The notes under the pieces are model-generated. The model ran no database searches. It was not told where the DNA came from and was given only the letters and a program-made list of their open reading frames with translations. The translations under genes were made by a program, and so were the position numbers. From the NCBI RefSeq assembly GCF_900129385.1, contig NZ_FQVO01000007.1, forward strand, positions 124,001 through 188,000: a stretch of DNA of 64,000 nt, written 5' to 3'. Origin of the DNA: Chryseobacterium takakiae. GTDB lineage: Bacteria > Bacteroidota > Bacteroidia > Flavobacteriales > Weeksellaceae. Shown here in pieces: positions 34,455-44,162 of the stretch (position 1 is its first letter; each line of letters starts with the position of its first letter).

Positions 34455-36714
34455 CCTTCTGCGTTTTACTTTCGGTCTCATTCTGATATTTCTCAATTAC
34501 TTTTCGCTGCTCTTTGGCAACATCAAAAATCAATTCAAGAATGTCATGAATATTTTTAAGTTCTGTAAGATGCGAGATCTTATCGGGGTCTCTCAGGTCA
34601 TAGGTTTCATTTTCTATAAGCTGTGTTTTTCTTTTCATAATCAGATCATCAAGAGAAGAATCTTCCGGTTCTATTCTACTCTCCATATTCAGGGTCTCCG
34701 TTATTTTATTGCCATTTAAAAGGTTGCAGACTTTCTGCATTTCTGCTTCAATTTTACGGCTCCAGCCTCCTGCATCTATTTCAGGATATTTTTCATCATC
34801 CTTTACATATTGTGAAAGCGATGCTGTATAGGCTGTTATAAGATGGGAGGTAGCAACAAACTGATGGACAACTTCCAGTTTTTTCTGCTGATTTTTGGGT
34901 TCTGAAATCATCCTCTGGAAATTATCAGAGAGATTGGCGAGCGAAATAATCGCATTTTTCCGCTTTACTTTATAATCCTGAACATCAAAACCTTCTTCAA
35001 GAAATTTTGAGATTACGCTCCGGAAATAAATCAGGTTGCATTCTGCGGATTTTTTCATTAAATCCAGATTCTGGGTATGTTCCCATACCGGAAGTACAAC
35101 GTAAGCCACCAATGATGTAATCACGGCCGCAACTATAGTATCAACAATTCTGTCTCTGAAAATAATGTTGACATTGCCCGGACTGAGGAAATTAAAGCTC
35201 AGAAAAACATAGATCGTCATGAACAAAACAGCCCAGAAATATTTGCCTTTCAGAAAGCTGAAACACATGATCATGCTTAACAGAAGAATGGTAAAAAGCA
35301 GCTCATTAATCTGAATATAATGTAAAATTGCGTAAGCAATTATCGCACCGGCAATAGTTCCATACAATCTTAATAGATTTCTTTTCTTGGTAATAGAGTA
35401 GGCCGGTTTTAAGATCGCCACTATAGTAATCAAAATCCAGTAGGTATGCCCGATTCCTAAAAACTGAAAGAGAGAAAACAGATATCCGATCAACAAAGCA
35501 ATGGTAATCCGAAGGGCATGTCTGAAATGGGATGAAGAGAATGAAATATTATTCTTTAAAACTTTAATATTGAGTTTTTCTTCATTAGGCATGAATTTTT
35601 TGAGGTCCAATCCTGTGGAGAGGCTCTTGGCCAGTTTAACGTTCTGAGAAAAGACCTTATAAATTTCATTGATCTCTTTGGTGATTTCATTAATACGCAT
35701 CAGGATCTGTCTGAGCACCATAAAATTCTCAAAGTTTTCAGGGGAAATACGCTTGTTTCTCAGTTCAAAATAGTCATTATTCAGATATTTCAATTCTTCT
35801 TCAAGATTAGAAATGGGTCTCGCCCTCGTGCCAATCTGAAGTGATATTCCTATATTGGTAATCTCCTCGGAAAGGAGGTTGAGGTAATCATGAATTTTTA
35901 CTAAAATCGTGGTGTCTTCAAAACTCTGCTGCAATTTCTGATAATCACTTTCCGAAGTCATCAGCTTTTCATGAAGATCCATCGAATTAAGGAACATCAG
36001 CATTAACAGCCGGCTCGTCGTAGTGGATTCGTTAACAATGGTTCTTGTTTTGAAAACAGTTTCACGGGTTTCTTCCTGAAGATTTTTTATTTCGATCTGC
36101 TTGGCGATGACCTGCGTTGTCAGTTTATCGAAATCCGGGTTTTTCTGATAATAATTGGCTTTGATTTTTAAAAACTCTGCCAGTTGAAGATAGTTTTCCC
36201 CGATCATCTGGCTTGCCAGCTTATAGGGCTGAATGGTTGTTACGATTAAAAATATCAGCAAAAACCAAATGCATCCTGATGCAAAAATCAAAAGGCTTTT
36301 TAGAATATTAGCGCCGGTTAAATGTCCGTCAATAAAGATGGCAAGAACAACCAGTGATAATGAACCGACTGCCGCAAGTCTCTGTCCGTATACGCCAATA
36401 AGCGAAAAGAACATTCCGAAAACGATGATTTCTGCAAAAACCAGAATTTTGATACTCATCACAAGACTTGCTATCAATGCTACAAATACGAAGCAAATGA
36501 TGGCAAATGTTAATGCATTTCTTCTCCTTATAAAAGGCCCCGGCTGATCTGTAAGTGCTACAAAGCTTGTTCCGAGAGGGAAGAGAAAGTATTCTTTAAG
36601 AATGCCGAAATGAGCAAGAACAAGACACGGAAGCACAGTAGCCAGCGTAATTCTGATAGCAGAATATACATATTGACTGGTAACAAATTTTTTGAGTTCC
36701 GCAGAATAGTTCAT
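34435..36714 (-). CDS. FUSC-family (YccS/aromatic acid exporter-like) membrane protein
   Basis: This 759-residue inner-membrane protein has two clusters of about six spans (residues 15-160 and 395-530). A long cytoplasmic helical region lies between them and another follows the second cluster. The second cluster includes IGHTYWILITIVAILKPAYS, the start of the FUSC_2 domain. This layout is that of YccS and of aromatic carboxylic acid exporters (AaeB). A large Glu/Lys-rich C-terminal part (from about 560) is probably helical. The substrate is unknown. It is monocistronic and convergent with the phosphopantetheinyl transferase gene. Confidence 0.88.
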   Translation of the reverse strand: MNYSAELKKFVTSQYVYSAIRITLATVLPCLVLAHFGILKEYFLFPLGTSFVALTDQPGPFIRRRNALTFAIICFVFVALIASLVMSIKILVFAEIIVFGMFFSLIGVYGQRLAAVGSLSLVVLAIFIDGHLTGANILKSLLIFASGCIWFLLIFLIVTTIQPYKLASQMIGENYLQLAEFLKIKANYYQKNPDFDKLTTQVIAKQIEIKNLQEETRETVFKTRTIVNESTTTSRLLMLMFLNSMDLHEKLMTSESDYQKLQQSFEDTTILVKIHDYLNLLSEEITNIGISLQIGTRARPISNLEEELKYLNNDYFELRNKRISPENFENFMVLRQILMRINEITKEINEIYKVFSQNVKLAKSLSTGLDLKKFMPNEEKLNIKVLKNNISFSSSHFRHALRITIALLIGYLFSLFQFLGIGHTYWILITIVAILKPAYSITKKRNLLRLYGTIAGAIIAYAILHYIQINELLFTILLLSMIMCFSFLKGKYFWAVLFMTIYVFLSFNFLSPGNVNIIFRDRIVDTIVAAVITSLVAYVVLPVWEHTQNLDLMKKSAECNLIYFRSVISKFLEEGFDVQDYKVKRKNAIISLANLSDNFQRMISEPKNQQKKLEVVHQFVATSHLITAYTASLSQYVKDDEKYPEIDAGGWSRKIEAEMQKVCNLLNGNKITETLNMESRIEPEDSSLDDLIMKRKTQLIENETYDLRDPDKISHLTELKNIHDILELIFDVAKEQRKVIEKYQNETESKTQKVIPQQS

Positions 36715-37002
36715 ACTACAAAAATAAGAGTTAAATGTGAATTGCAGGTTTTAGTTGGTTAGGTAAATATGAACTTTTTTAATGATTTATAACTACATGA
36801 CATGTAAGCATTATCAATATGCTACTATTATACACAGAAATTCAGTATCAAATTCTAAACCATCTGAATAAATTTTTAAGAAATGTAACCTATGAAAAAC
36901 TAGAGAATTTACAGTTTTCAACATTTTAATCCTCATCGTTGGCTAAGAAAGTCAGAATTTTCAATGGTTGCTGAGGATCTCGAAGTCATCAGTCCTGAAA
37001 TA

Positions 37003-37116
37003 TAGCCCCGATCGCAGCAATTGTATGAGCTCATTTTTCGGTTTCGGGCGGCGCGGCTACGCCGCGCCGCCCGAAACCGAAAAATAGCGAGTGCGGAGAG
37101 CGGGAAAATTGCTCCT
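37003..37116. repeat. dispersed structured intergenic repeat, copy B
   Basis: The element runs from TAGCCCCGATCGCAGCAATT to GCGGGAAAATTGCTCC. It contains a perfect 25-bp hairpin stem (37033-37057 with 37061-37085, TAC loop) that is unusually GC-rich for this genome. Outside the stem the block order equals copies A (2292) and C (6924). The rest of the 503-bp gap (36715-37217) is AT-rich with no gene visible. Confidence 0.6.
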
Positions 37117-37170
37117 AAAAAAACATAATAGATACAATCCGACGAAGTTAACAAGCTCCGGAAAATAAAA

Positions 37171-37197
37171 AAAGTCCCATAATATATGAGACTTTTT
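37171..37197 (-). terminator. intrinsic terminator of porV
   Basis: AAAGTCTCATA / TATGGGACTTT (minus strand, one G-T pair) is followed by a T-run. It lies 20 bp after the porV stop. Confidence 0.8.
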
Positions 37198-37217
37198 GAG
37201 TTTGTATGTAAAATTTC

Positions 37218-38381
37218 TTAATAATCTACATTTGATGTTTCTTCACCGATATTCCAGGTTAATCCGAAACGTAGGGTATTATCCAATGCCGTATTGATTT
37301 TGGATACATTGATCAGATACGAGATGTCCAGACCGAAAGAACGGTATTTTAATCCGATACCTGCTGTAGCAAACTGTCTTGCTCCCTGCTCTTCACTTTC
37401 ATGGAAATAACCTGTTCTTACAGAGAATGCGTTGTCATAAGAATATTCCAGAGCTCCACTCATCATGATAGAGTTGGGATTTTTAAAGGATTTTCCGATA
37501 CCCGCCATTACGCCAACGTTTGGAACTTCATAGATCGGCTGTCTTGTATTAGGATCAGTTCCTACATATTCTGAACCGGGAACCAAAATTTTGGACCCTT
37601 CAAAGCTGATGCCCACTCTGTTCATATCATCAAGGTACATGTCGTAGCCAACCCCTAATCTTGCCATGGTAGGAAGATAAGATCTTGACTCTTCGTTTCC
37701 GGTATAATCTAATTTGGGACCAAGATTCTGTACCGCAAAACCGGCATTAACTTTTCCGTCCATACCTCCGAAACTTGAAAATCTTGGAGAAGTATAGTAT
37801 CCTGAAACGTCTACTGCAAAGGAATTAGCAGGCTTTAATGTTGTATCCGTATTAAATCCTCCGGCCAAGTCTGAACGGATGAATCTACCGGTAACAGCCA
37901 TGGAGTAAGAATCTGAAAGTTTAAGGCCATACGCTACGTCGATGGAGAATTCGTTTGGCTTGGAAGTTCCCAATGAAGTTACTTCATTTCCTACTAACTG
38001 AGTAAGATCCACTTCACCCATATTAAAGTAATAAATACTTGCTGAAATGGTAGATCGCTCTTCCTGCCCTAAAAATTTATGGAACGCTCCATATAATAAA
38101 AACACATCATTGGTAAGTTTTCCCATGTAAGGAGTGTAATTTAATCCCACGGAAGAACTTGTTCTGCTGAAAGGATATTTTGCGGCATTCCAGAATTGAG
38201 AAAAAGCATCCGGAGAGGTAACGACACCCTGATCCCCCATACCTCCAGCTCTTGCATCTGGCGCGATTCTTAAGAAAGGAGCTCCGGTTAATACAGGTCT
38301 TACAAGGCTTAAATCTTGAGAATAGCCTAAAAAGCCAGCACTTAACCCAATTCCTAAAAGCAGTTTAGTAGTTAAATTCAT
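37218..38381 (-). CDS. porV: T9SS outer membrane protein PorV (LptO)
   Basis: PorV is an outer-membrane beta-barrel that receives T9SS cargo and shuttles it to the PorU sortase. This 387-residue protein has a signal peptide ending near residue 21 (LGYSQ). The characteristic start of the mature protein follows: APFLRIAPDARAGGMGDQG near residues 34-52, shared by PorV, PorQ and similar barrels. The rest alternates aromatic strands (SSVGLNYTPYMG, RFGLTWNIG at the end). The gene lies 60 bp downstream of porU, the same order as in Flavobacterium johnsoniae as I recall, and is closed by a terminator. Confidence 0.95.
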   Translation of the reverse strand: MNLTTKLLLGIGLSAGFLGYSQDLSLVRPVLTGAPFLRIAPDARAGGMGDQGVVTSPDAFSQFWNAAKYPFSRTSSSVGLNYTPYMGKLTNDVFLLYGAFHKFLGQEERSTISASIYYFNMGEVDLTQLVGNEVTSLGTSKPNEFSIDVAYGLKLSDSYSMAVTGRFIRSDLAGGFNTDTTLKPANSFAVDVSGYYTSPRFSSFGGMDGKVNAGFAVQNLGPKLDYTGNEESRSYLPTMARLGVGYDMYLDDMNRVGISFEGSKILVPGSEYVGTDPNTRQPIYEVPNVGVMAGIGKSFKNPNSIMMSGALEYSYDNAFSVRTGYFHESEEQGARQFATAGIGLKYRSFGLDISYLINVSKINTALDNTLRFGLTWNIGEETSNVDY

Positions 38382-38441
38382 ATGTTGTCTTTTATATATT
38401 ATCAGTTTTTTGTTGATATTATTATTGTTATTGTTTTAAAA

Positions 38442-41400
38442 TTATTTCAAAAGTACCATTTTTTCTACAGCTGTAGCACTTCCTTTGCATTTTTCTTGAT
38501 TTTGACTTTTTGCAAATATCTTAAAAATATACGTACCTTTTGCTACTGTGGCACCAAAATCATCTCTTCCATCCCATTCGATAGCCTGACGCGGCGTTCT
38601 AAAGCCCTGCAGGAACGGTTCTGCAACTACCGGCTGAGATAAAGTTCTTACCAGTTTTCCGGTAATGGTATAAATCTGAACATTCACATCCAATATATCA
38701 TCACAATTATGCTCAAAATGAATATACGTCTTGTTGGTAAAAGGATTCGGCCAGTTTAACGGTCTGTTAATCACCAGATGCTGGTCTGCTTCATCCTTAA
38801 CTTCAAAATTTAACGTTGCAGTTGTAGAATTATTGTTTATATCCCAAACTTTAAATGTCAGTTGATGCTGCCCTGTGGAAAGATTCCTGAAAGGATAAGT
38901 TACATTCCCTTTCTGATAGTCTGCCAGACTTGGATTCAGGCATCCATTTCCTTCTCCGGAAGCAAAAAAATCATTTAATACAACGGTGTTTATAATTTGG
39001 CCGTCCAAATATACAGTAATATCGTGACCGATACCAGATCCCGTAGAATTAATTCCCGTATCATCCGTAATACATGCAAGCAGCATTGGATTCTGATCTG
39101 TAATGCCACCATCGGCAAAGTTGGTATTGTTCATATAAAGCTTCACTTTCGGCGGCTCATTGTCGTTGATTCCGTTCGGATTGATATCTCCAACCTGTAC
39201 TGCCTGATTATTGAATACATCGCTTGCTTTATTATCTGCATATCCAAGAATTCTTCCTTGTCCCACAGCGTAATTAATATCTTTAGGTACATAAAACTCT
39301 ACCGTGAAAACTCCGTTTACAGCAGTTCCCGAAGCTTTTACAATGGCGCTACCTTCTTCTGTATATTGTAGAACAGGAGTTAGACCGCCATCATTATTCA
39401 ACGTGGTTTTATTTAATCTTTTATCAAAAATATTAATGACCACACGTCCGTTAAAATTTGTATTAATGGTTCCGTTCGGATTATTAATGTGCCCTGTTAC
39501 TTTAACAAAATCCAAACCTCTGATAAGTCCCGGAACCGGTGTGTCAATATTATCAATGACAAGTAATCGTTGTGGTCTGCTAAGTTTCATCGCAGGATCT
39601 CCCAGAAAATTAACTTTCAGGTGGTCTGTTGCTGAACCTTTTTGCTTTTTGGCGTTCAGGTGTGCAACTCCGAGTGTCTGAAAATCATCATTATTCAGCT
39701 TAAAAATATTCTGGGTGTACAGATTGGTAAAATCCACTCCGTATCCTACATCAATAGCCCGGCTTGAAGTAATCATTGATGCAGGGCCGCCCTGTTTCAT
39801 TTTAAGAAACTGCTCCCCTGCAGAAGAGGTATCAGGCTCATCCCAAAGCGTAAACTCACAGGTAATGGTTGACACAAAAGGGAATCTGCTGTATACATTA
39901 GAAAAATTGTTGGCATTCTGAATTTCAGATAACGTTAAAACTCTTTCCTGTGCCCATCCGTTGATTCCTCCATGTCCGAAATAGAACATATACAGACTGT
40001 TTCCTATGTCATTTGAAATAGCCTGATTTACCTGAGGGTATCTTTGTCCGCCCGCGGTACTCTGTGCCTGAAAAGCATCCAGATACAACTTTCTTACATT
40101 GTATTCTTTAAGTACGGATGTAGGCTGTTCGAAGACTGTTACTAAAGAATTATTCATGACCGTATGGAAAGGTGTTCCACCGTCATTATCATCATCTACA
40201 ATAAAATCAAGCTTCATTTTCCATTCTCCGAACGGAGTAGACTGTCCCGATAAGCTGTTGTAATAAGCCAGCGTCTTATCCATCATATTGGCCGCTTCCG
40301 TTACATTCGCAGCAGGAAGTCTTCCAACAGGAAGATCTGGAAGGTTATTGGTAATAAATTCGGTTGTTTGTGGCTTTGTCATTACAATATAATCATCTGT
40401 AACAAATGATCTTATCACATCTGCAGATTCTTCGCTTTGATAACTGGTCACAACATTTGAATTATTGGAGATTCTGTTCTTAAAATCATAGGAAGTATCT
40501 CCTAAAACAAATACATATTTTAAGGTTCCTAAAGGTGTATTCAGTTTTGTCACAAAGTCCCTTATTGCCGTAAGATCTCTGCTTCCGCTTCCGAATTCGT
40601 TATATATTTTGTCTGTATCAACAATCTGTACATTATAATTGTTTTTGGTCTGATGATAGTTGGCAAGTCTCTGCGCCTGTCCCATCATTTCCGGAATGGT
40701 AATGATCAGATAATCTATATTCTGAAGTGCGGAAAGATTCTGGTTATTGATACGTCCTACAAATTGTGGAGAATAGGCTGCATCTGCTTTAAAAGCTACA
40801 AATTCATTATTAAAATTCTGGTCTGCTGCCGTATAAGCAAAATTAAATGTTGTATTTCCTGCCGCTTTATTGACTCTTCTGTTGGCATTGGTAACGTCTG
40901 TAACATCCCAGATCTGCTCTGCGGAAGAGGCATTGGATAAGCTGAAACCATAGGTCGTATTGCTCCCGCTTACGAGTGAGAAATCCCTGAAATTCATTTG
41001 TGTACCGTTGAAGCTAAGGTTATCCTTATATTGTACTTCGAGATAATCTACATAAAAATTTCCGTTGGGATTAACTGTAATATTTGGTTTTAGGTTAAAT
41101 GTAATCTGATTTCCGCTCAATCCTGTTATTATTCCGGAATATCTCAATGGGAAAAATTCATTCGTTCCTCCGGAGTTTGCAGATGGAATAACCGTGTTTA
41201 GAGGATTTTGTGTATTAATATCAAATGATATACTGTTTTGCTGTGATTTGTATCCTATTACCTGTACTCTGTACCGTATTTCATCACCACCCTGAATGGC
41301 TGATGCCGTAGTAAAGGTTACTGCTTTATCCGTTGTAAACGGGGTGTCTTCCACCCACAATCTTCCTACTTTCATCAGGTTTTTCTGATCTTTATTGATA

Positions 41401-42338
41401 ACCTGGTAGTTATCAAATCTTGTAATCAGCGGGGTAGCAGGCAGGTTGACATCCACTGTCTGAATTCTTTTCCCCGGACCTTTGTCAAAATTGATATAGT
41501 AATAAGAATAATCTTCATAAATGTTTTTCACATTCTCACTTCTGTCACTTCTGGTATCTTTTCTTTTAAATCCGTTTCCGTTGGAAGTGTTGTAAAGATT
41601 ATATCCATCCGGTCCCTGTGCATAGAACAATGCATAATCACTGTCATGCCATACACCGTCATCTTCTCCCACAACCTGGATTGCATTTTCCTGAAGCGCG
41701 CTGTATTTCACATCCTGATTGAATTCAGGAAGCATGATGCCTCCATTTCCGTAGATTCTGAAGTTTTTAGGATTTACAGAAGAAGGATTGATCCCGTTAT
41801 CCTGCAGAAACTGTTTCGTAATTTTAAAAATCCCGGATTTATCAACCTTAATCTTATAAAAATTTCCGGTTGATAATGGGTTTGCAGTGGTTCCAACTTT
41901 TAAAGTGCTTCCAAGGTTGTTGGAGGCATTTGTTTCTGAAATTTCAAATGAAGACAAGCGTTTTACCTGTCCTTTTTCTCTTTTAAATAAAGCGACGTTA
42001 ATATTTGCAAAGCGTTCACCTTCAGAATTATAATAAGCAACATCTTTAATTTCATATTCAGGGAGAAGATCTTTGCTTATCTCATATAAATCTTTTGCAG
42101 GGATAGTTTCCCACACAGGATTGGAAACTTTTAACTGCTTTTCGCCAACCTGTTGTCTGGTTGTTATAAAAATGTTATTTTGGCTGAATGAAAATCCCTG
42201 ATTTTTAAAATTGGGAAGATTGAGTTTGGTATCACCATAATCCCGGATTTTAGAGCCGTCCCATTCTATGGAGATCCTCTGAGCCCAGAGTGTTGATACG
42301 AAGCCTAATAAAAATAAAAGCGAAATTTTTTGTTTCAT
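38442..42338 (-). CDS. porU: T9SS C-terminal signal peptidase / sortase PorU
   Basis: PorU removes the C-terminal sorting signal of T9SS cargo and attaches the cargo to the surface. This 1298-residue protein has a signal peptide ending at LWAQ (about 19). The large N-terminal beta domain leads into a gingipain-type (C25) domain with catalytic H789 (FYFGHGGINGW) and C827 (STITCEFTLWDEP). The C-terminal 100 residues form a beta domain starting NWPNPFTNKTYIHFEHN, with an end that resembles FlgD-like repeats. The length fits the family (about 1,100-1,300). It is first in the porU-porV operon and divergent from gldJ, a known arrangement for these genes. Confidence 0.95.
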   Translation of the reverse strand: MKQKISLLFLLGFVSTLWAQRISIEWDGSKIRDYGDTKLNLPNFKNQGFSFSQNNIFITTRQQVGEKQLKVSNPVWETIPAKDLYEISKDLLPEYEIKDVAYYNSEGERFANINVALFKREKGQVKRLSSFEISETNASNNLGSTLKVGTTANPLSTGNFYKIKVDKSGIFKITKQFLQDNGINPSSVNPKNFRIYGNGGIMLPEFNQDVKYSALQENAIQVVGEDDGVWHDSDYALFYAQGPDGYNLYNTSNGNGFKRKDTRSDRSENVKNIYEDYSYYYINFDKGPGKRIQTVDVNLPATPLITRFDNYQVINKDQKNLMKVGRLWVEDTPFTTDKAVTFTTASAIQGGDEIRYRVQVIGYKSQQNSISFDINTQNPLNTVIPSANSGGTNEFFPLRYSGIITGLSGNQITFNLKPNITVNPNGNFYVDYLEVQYKDNLSFNGTQMNFRDFSLVSGSNTTYGFSLSNASSAEQIWDVTDVTNANRRVNKAAGNTTFNFAYTAADQNFNNEFVAFKADAAYSPQFVGRINNQNLSALQNIDYLIITIPEMMGQAQRLANYHQTKNNYNVQIVDTDKIYNEFGSGSRDLTAIRDFVTKLNTPLGTLKYVFVLGDTSYDFKNRISNNSNVVTSYQSEESADVIRSFVTDDYIVMTKPQTTEFITNNLPDLPVGRLPAANVTEAANMMDKTLAYYNSLSGQSTPFGEWKMKLDFIVDDDNDGGTPFHTVMNNSLVTVFEQPTSVLKEYNVRKLYLDAFQAQSTAGGQRYPQVNQAISNDIGNSLYMFYFGHGGINGWAQERVLTLSEIQNANNFSNVYSRFPFVSTITCEFTLWDEPDTSSAGEQFLKMKQGGPASMITSSRAIDVGYGVDFTNLYTQNIFKLNNDDFQTLGVAHLNAKKQKGSATDHLKVNFLGDPAMKLSRPQRLLVIDNIDTPVPGLIRGLDFVKVTGHINNPNGTINTNFNGRVVINIFDKRLNKTTLNNDGGLTPVLQYTEEGSAIVKASGTAVNGVFTVEFYVPKDINYAVGQGRILGYADNKASDVFNNQAVQVGDINPNGINDNEPPKVKLYMNNTNFADGGITDQNPMLLACITDDTGINSTGSGIGHDITVYLDGQIINTVVLNDFFASGEGNGCLNPSLADYQKGNVTYPFRNLSTGQHQLTFKVWDINNNSTTATLNFEVKDEADQHLVINRPLNWPNPFTNKTYIHFEHNCDDILDVNVQIYTITGKLVRTLSQPVVAEPFLQGFRTPRQAIEWDGRDDFGATVAKGTYIFKIFAKSQNQEKCKGSATAVEKMVLLK

Positions 42339-42502
42339 ATTTATTGTTGAAATTTCTGAATTACAAAATAAATGAAAATTTTATAATTAAATTGTGATAC
42401 AATAAAATTAATTTGTTAACGTTTTTCAAAAAAATCAACTCTTTACTTGATTTATTGAATAATTTATTTTTTCTTTGTACTTTGAAAATATTTATATCGA
42501 CT

Positions 42503-44098
42503 ATGAAAAAACTAAAGTTGTTTTCATTAATAGCATTAAGTTCTACACTTGCATTAACCAGTTGCGGAGGATCTAATAATGGCGGCGGTACTAAAAAATT
42601 TGTCAGCAAAACAGGTTGGAAACCAAACGAGAAACAAGGTTGGTTTTTTGCAGGAAAGCAACAAAAACAAAAGGGTTGGCCGGGAATGGTATATGTAGAA
42701 GGTGGAACTTTTACAATGGGATTAGTGAAAGATGATGTTATGCACGATTGGAATAACTCACCGCGCAGAATGCAGGTAAGCTCTTTCTTTATCGGGGAAA
42801 CTGAAATTACTAACTACGAATACCGCGAATACCTTACATGGTTGAAGTATGTATTCCCTCCAAGCGATCCAAGCTTTAAGGAAATCTACAACGGTGCTTT
42901 ACCGGATACCTTATTGTGGGACAACAAATTATCTAGAAATGATTACAACGAGACGTATTTCCGTTCTCCGGAGTTCGATTACTATCCTGTAGTGGGTGTA
43001 TCTTGGACTCAGGCAAACAGATATTGCGAATGGTTGTCAGACAGAGCGAACGAAAAAGCTTTGATGCAGGCAGGTATTATCGCAAAAGATTTGTATATCA
43101 ACGAATCCAACAACCAGGGCGGAACTGCATTCAATATGGATAAATTCAAGTCGAATGATCCTGAAATGCAGGGATACATCAACGAAAAAAGAATGCAGCA
43201 GAAAACAGGTTTGAAAACAACAAACCAAAGATTGCTTGCTGCCAACAGAGCTCCGAACGCTGCAATGGTAACAAAATTCAGACTTCCTACAGAAGTAGAA
43301 TGGGAATATGCAGCTTTAGGTTTAGCTAAAAACAGAGAGTATAACCAATATATGGGTAAAACACCTCAAATCGAAAAATTAAGAGGGACTAAAGGAAGAG
43401 AAAGAGGAATGTTCCTTGAAAACTTCAAAATGGGTGCTGGTGATTACTCCGGTATCGCAGGTTGGAAGAACGACGGATCGGCACAGACTTCTGATGTTAG
43501 ACAATTCCCTTCAAATGATTTAGGTATTTATGGTATGTACGGAAACGTTGCAGAATGGACGGCAGATGTATACAGACCAATCATTGATGAAGATTTCAGC
43601 GATTTCAACTATTACAGAGGAAATATGCCTCAAGCTATTGTAAGAAACGGAGACGGTACATACAAAATGGTAGATGAAACCGGAATCAAATATGATACAT
43701 TGGCAGACGGCAGATTAGTTTACAGAAGTCTTCCGGGACAATTTGAAAGAGAAACCATTGCTGATTACAGAAATTACAGAGATGGAGACAGAATGTCTTC
43801 TTTAGACTATAGAAATGCTTCTGATTCTGCTTCAACATACGATATGTACAACTCTCCTAAATCAAGGTTTATTGTAGATGGGAACGGTAGAGTCGTATTA
43901 CAGAAAGACAGAAAAGAAAGAACTTCTGAAATTTCTAACGATATCAGAGTAGTAAAAGGTGGTTCTTGGCAGGATACAGCGTACTGGCTGGATCCGGGAC
44001 AAAGAAGATATAAAAACCAAAACAAAGCATACGGATGGATTGGATTCCGTGTGGCTCAGGATGCAAGAGCAAACGACAAGAGTAGAACAAGAAGATAA
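42503..44098 (+). CDS. gldJ: gliding motility lipoprotein GldJ
   Basis: GldJ is an outer-membrane-associated lipoprotein needed for gliding and for stability of GldK in the T9SS. The start at 42503 gives 531 residues with lipobox ALTSC (Cys21). The body is a formylglycine-generating-enzyme-like (FGE-sulfatase) domain: it opens with GMVYVEGGTFTMG (about 57-69) and closes with VVKGGSWQDTAYWLDPGQRR and AYGWIGFRVAQDA near the end. Its length and order match GldJ rather than the shorter GldK. It is divergent from porU and followed by a terminator, then murF. In-frame codons further upstream are not used, as the lipobox shows. Confidence 0.93.
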   Translation: MKKLKLFSLIALSSTLALTSCGGSNNGGGTKKFVSKTGWKPNEKQGWFFAGKQQKQKGWPGMVYVEGGTFTMGLVKDDVMHDWNNSPRRMQVSSFFIGETEITNYEYREYLTWLKYVFPPSDPSFKEIYNGALPDTLLWDNKLSRNDYNETYFRSPEFDYYPVVGVSWTQANRYCEWLSDRANEKALMQAGIIAKDLYINESNNQGGTAFNMDKFKSNDPEMQGYINEKRMQQKTGLKTTNQRLLAANRAPNAAMVTKFRLPTEVEWEYAALGLAKNREYNQYMGKTPQIEKLRGTKGRERGMFLENFKMGAGDYSGIAGWKNDGSAQTSDVRQFPSNDLGIYGMYGNVAEWTADVYRPIIDEDFSDFNYYRGNMPQAIVRNGDGTYKMVDETGIKYDTLADGRLVYRSLPGQFERETIADYRNYRDGDRMSSLDYRNASDSASTYDMYNSPKSRFIVDGNGRVVLQKDRKERTSEISNDIRVVKGGSWQDTAYWLDPGQRRYKNQNKAYGWIGFRVAQDARANDKSRTRR

Positions 44099-44123
44099 TA
44101 TTTATCAAAATAATTTTCAAAAA

Positions 44124-44152
44124 AACCTTCCGGAATTCTGGAAGGTTTTTTA
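44124..44152 (+). terminator. intrinsic terminator of gldJ
   Basis: AACCTTCC / GGAAGGTT (44124-44131 with 44140-44147) is followed by TTTTTA. The T-run runs straight into a -7-like box TATTTTTG (44151-44158) 4 bp before the murF ATG, so terminator and next promoter overlap. Confidence 0.8.
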
Positions 44153-44162
44153 TTTTTGAAGC

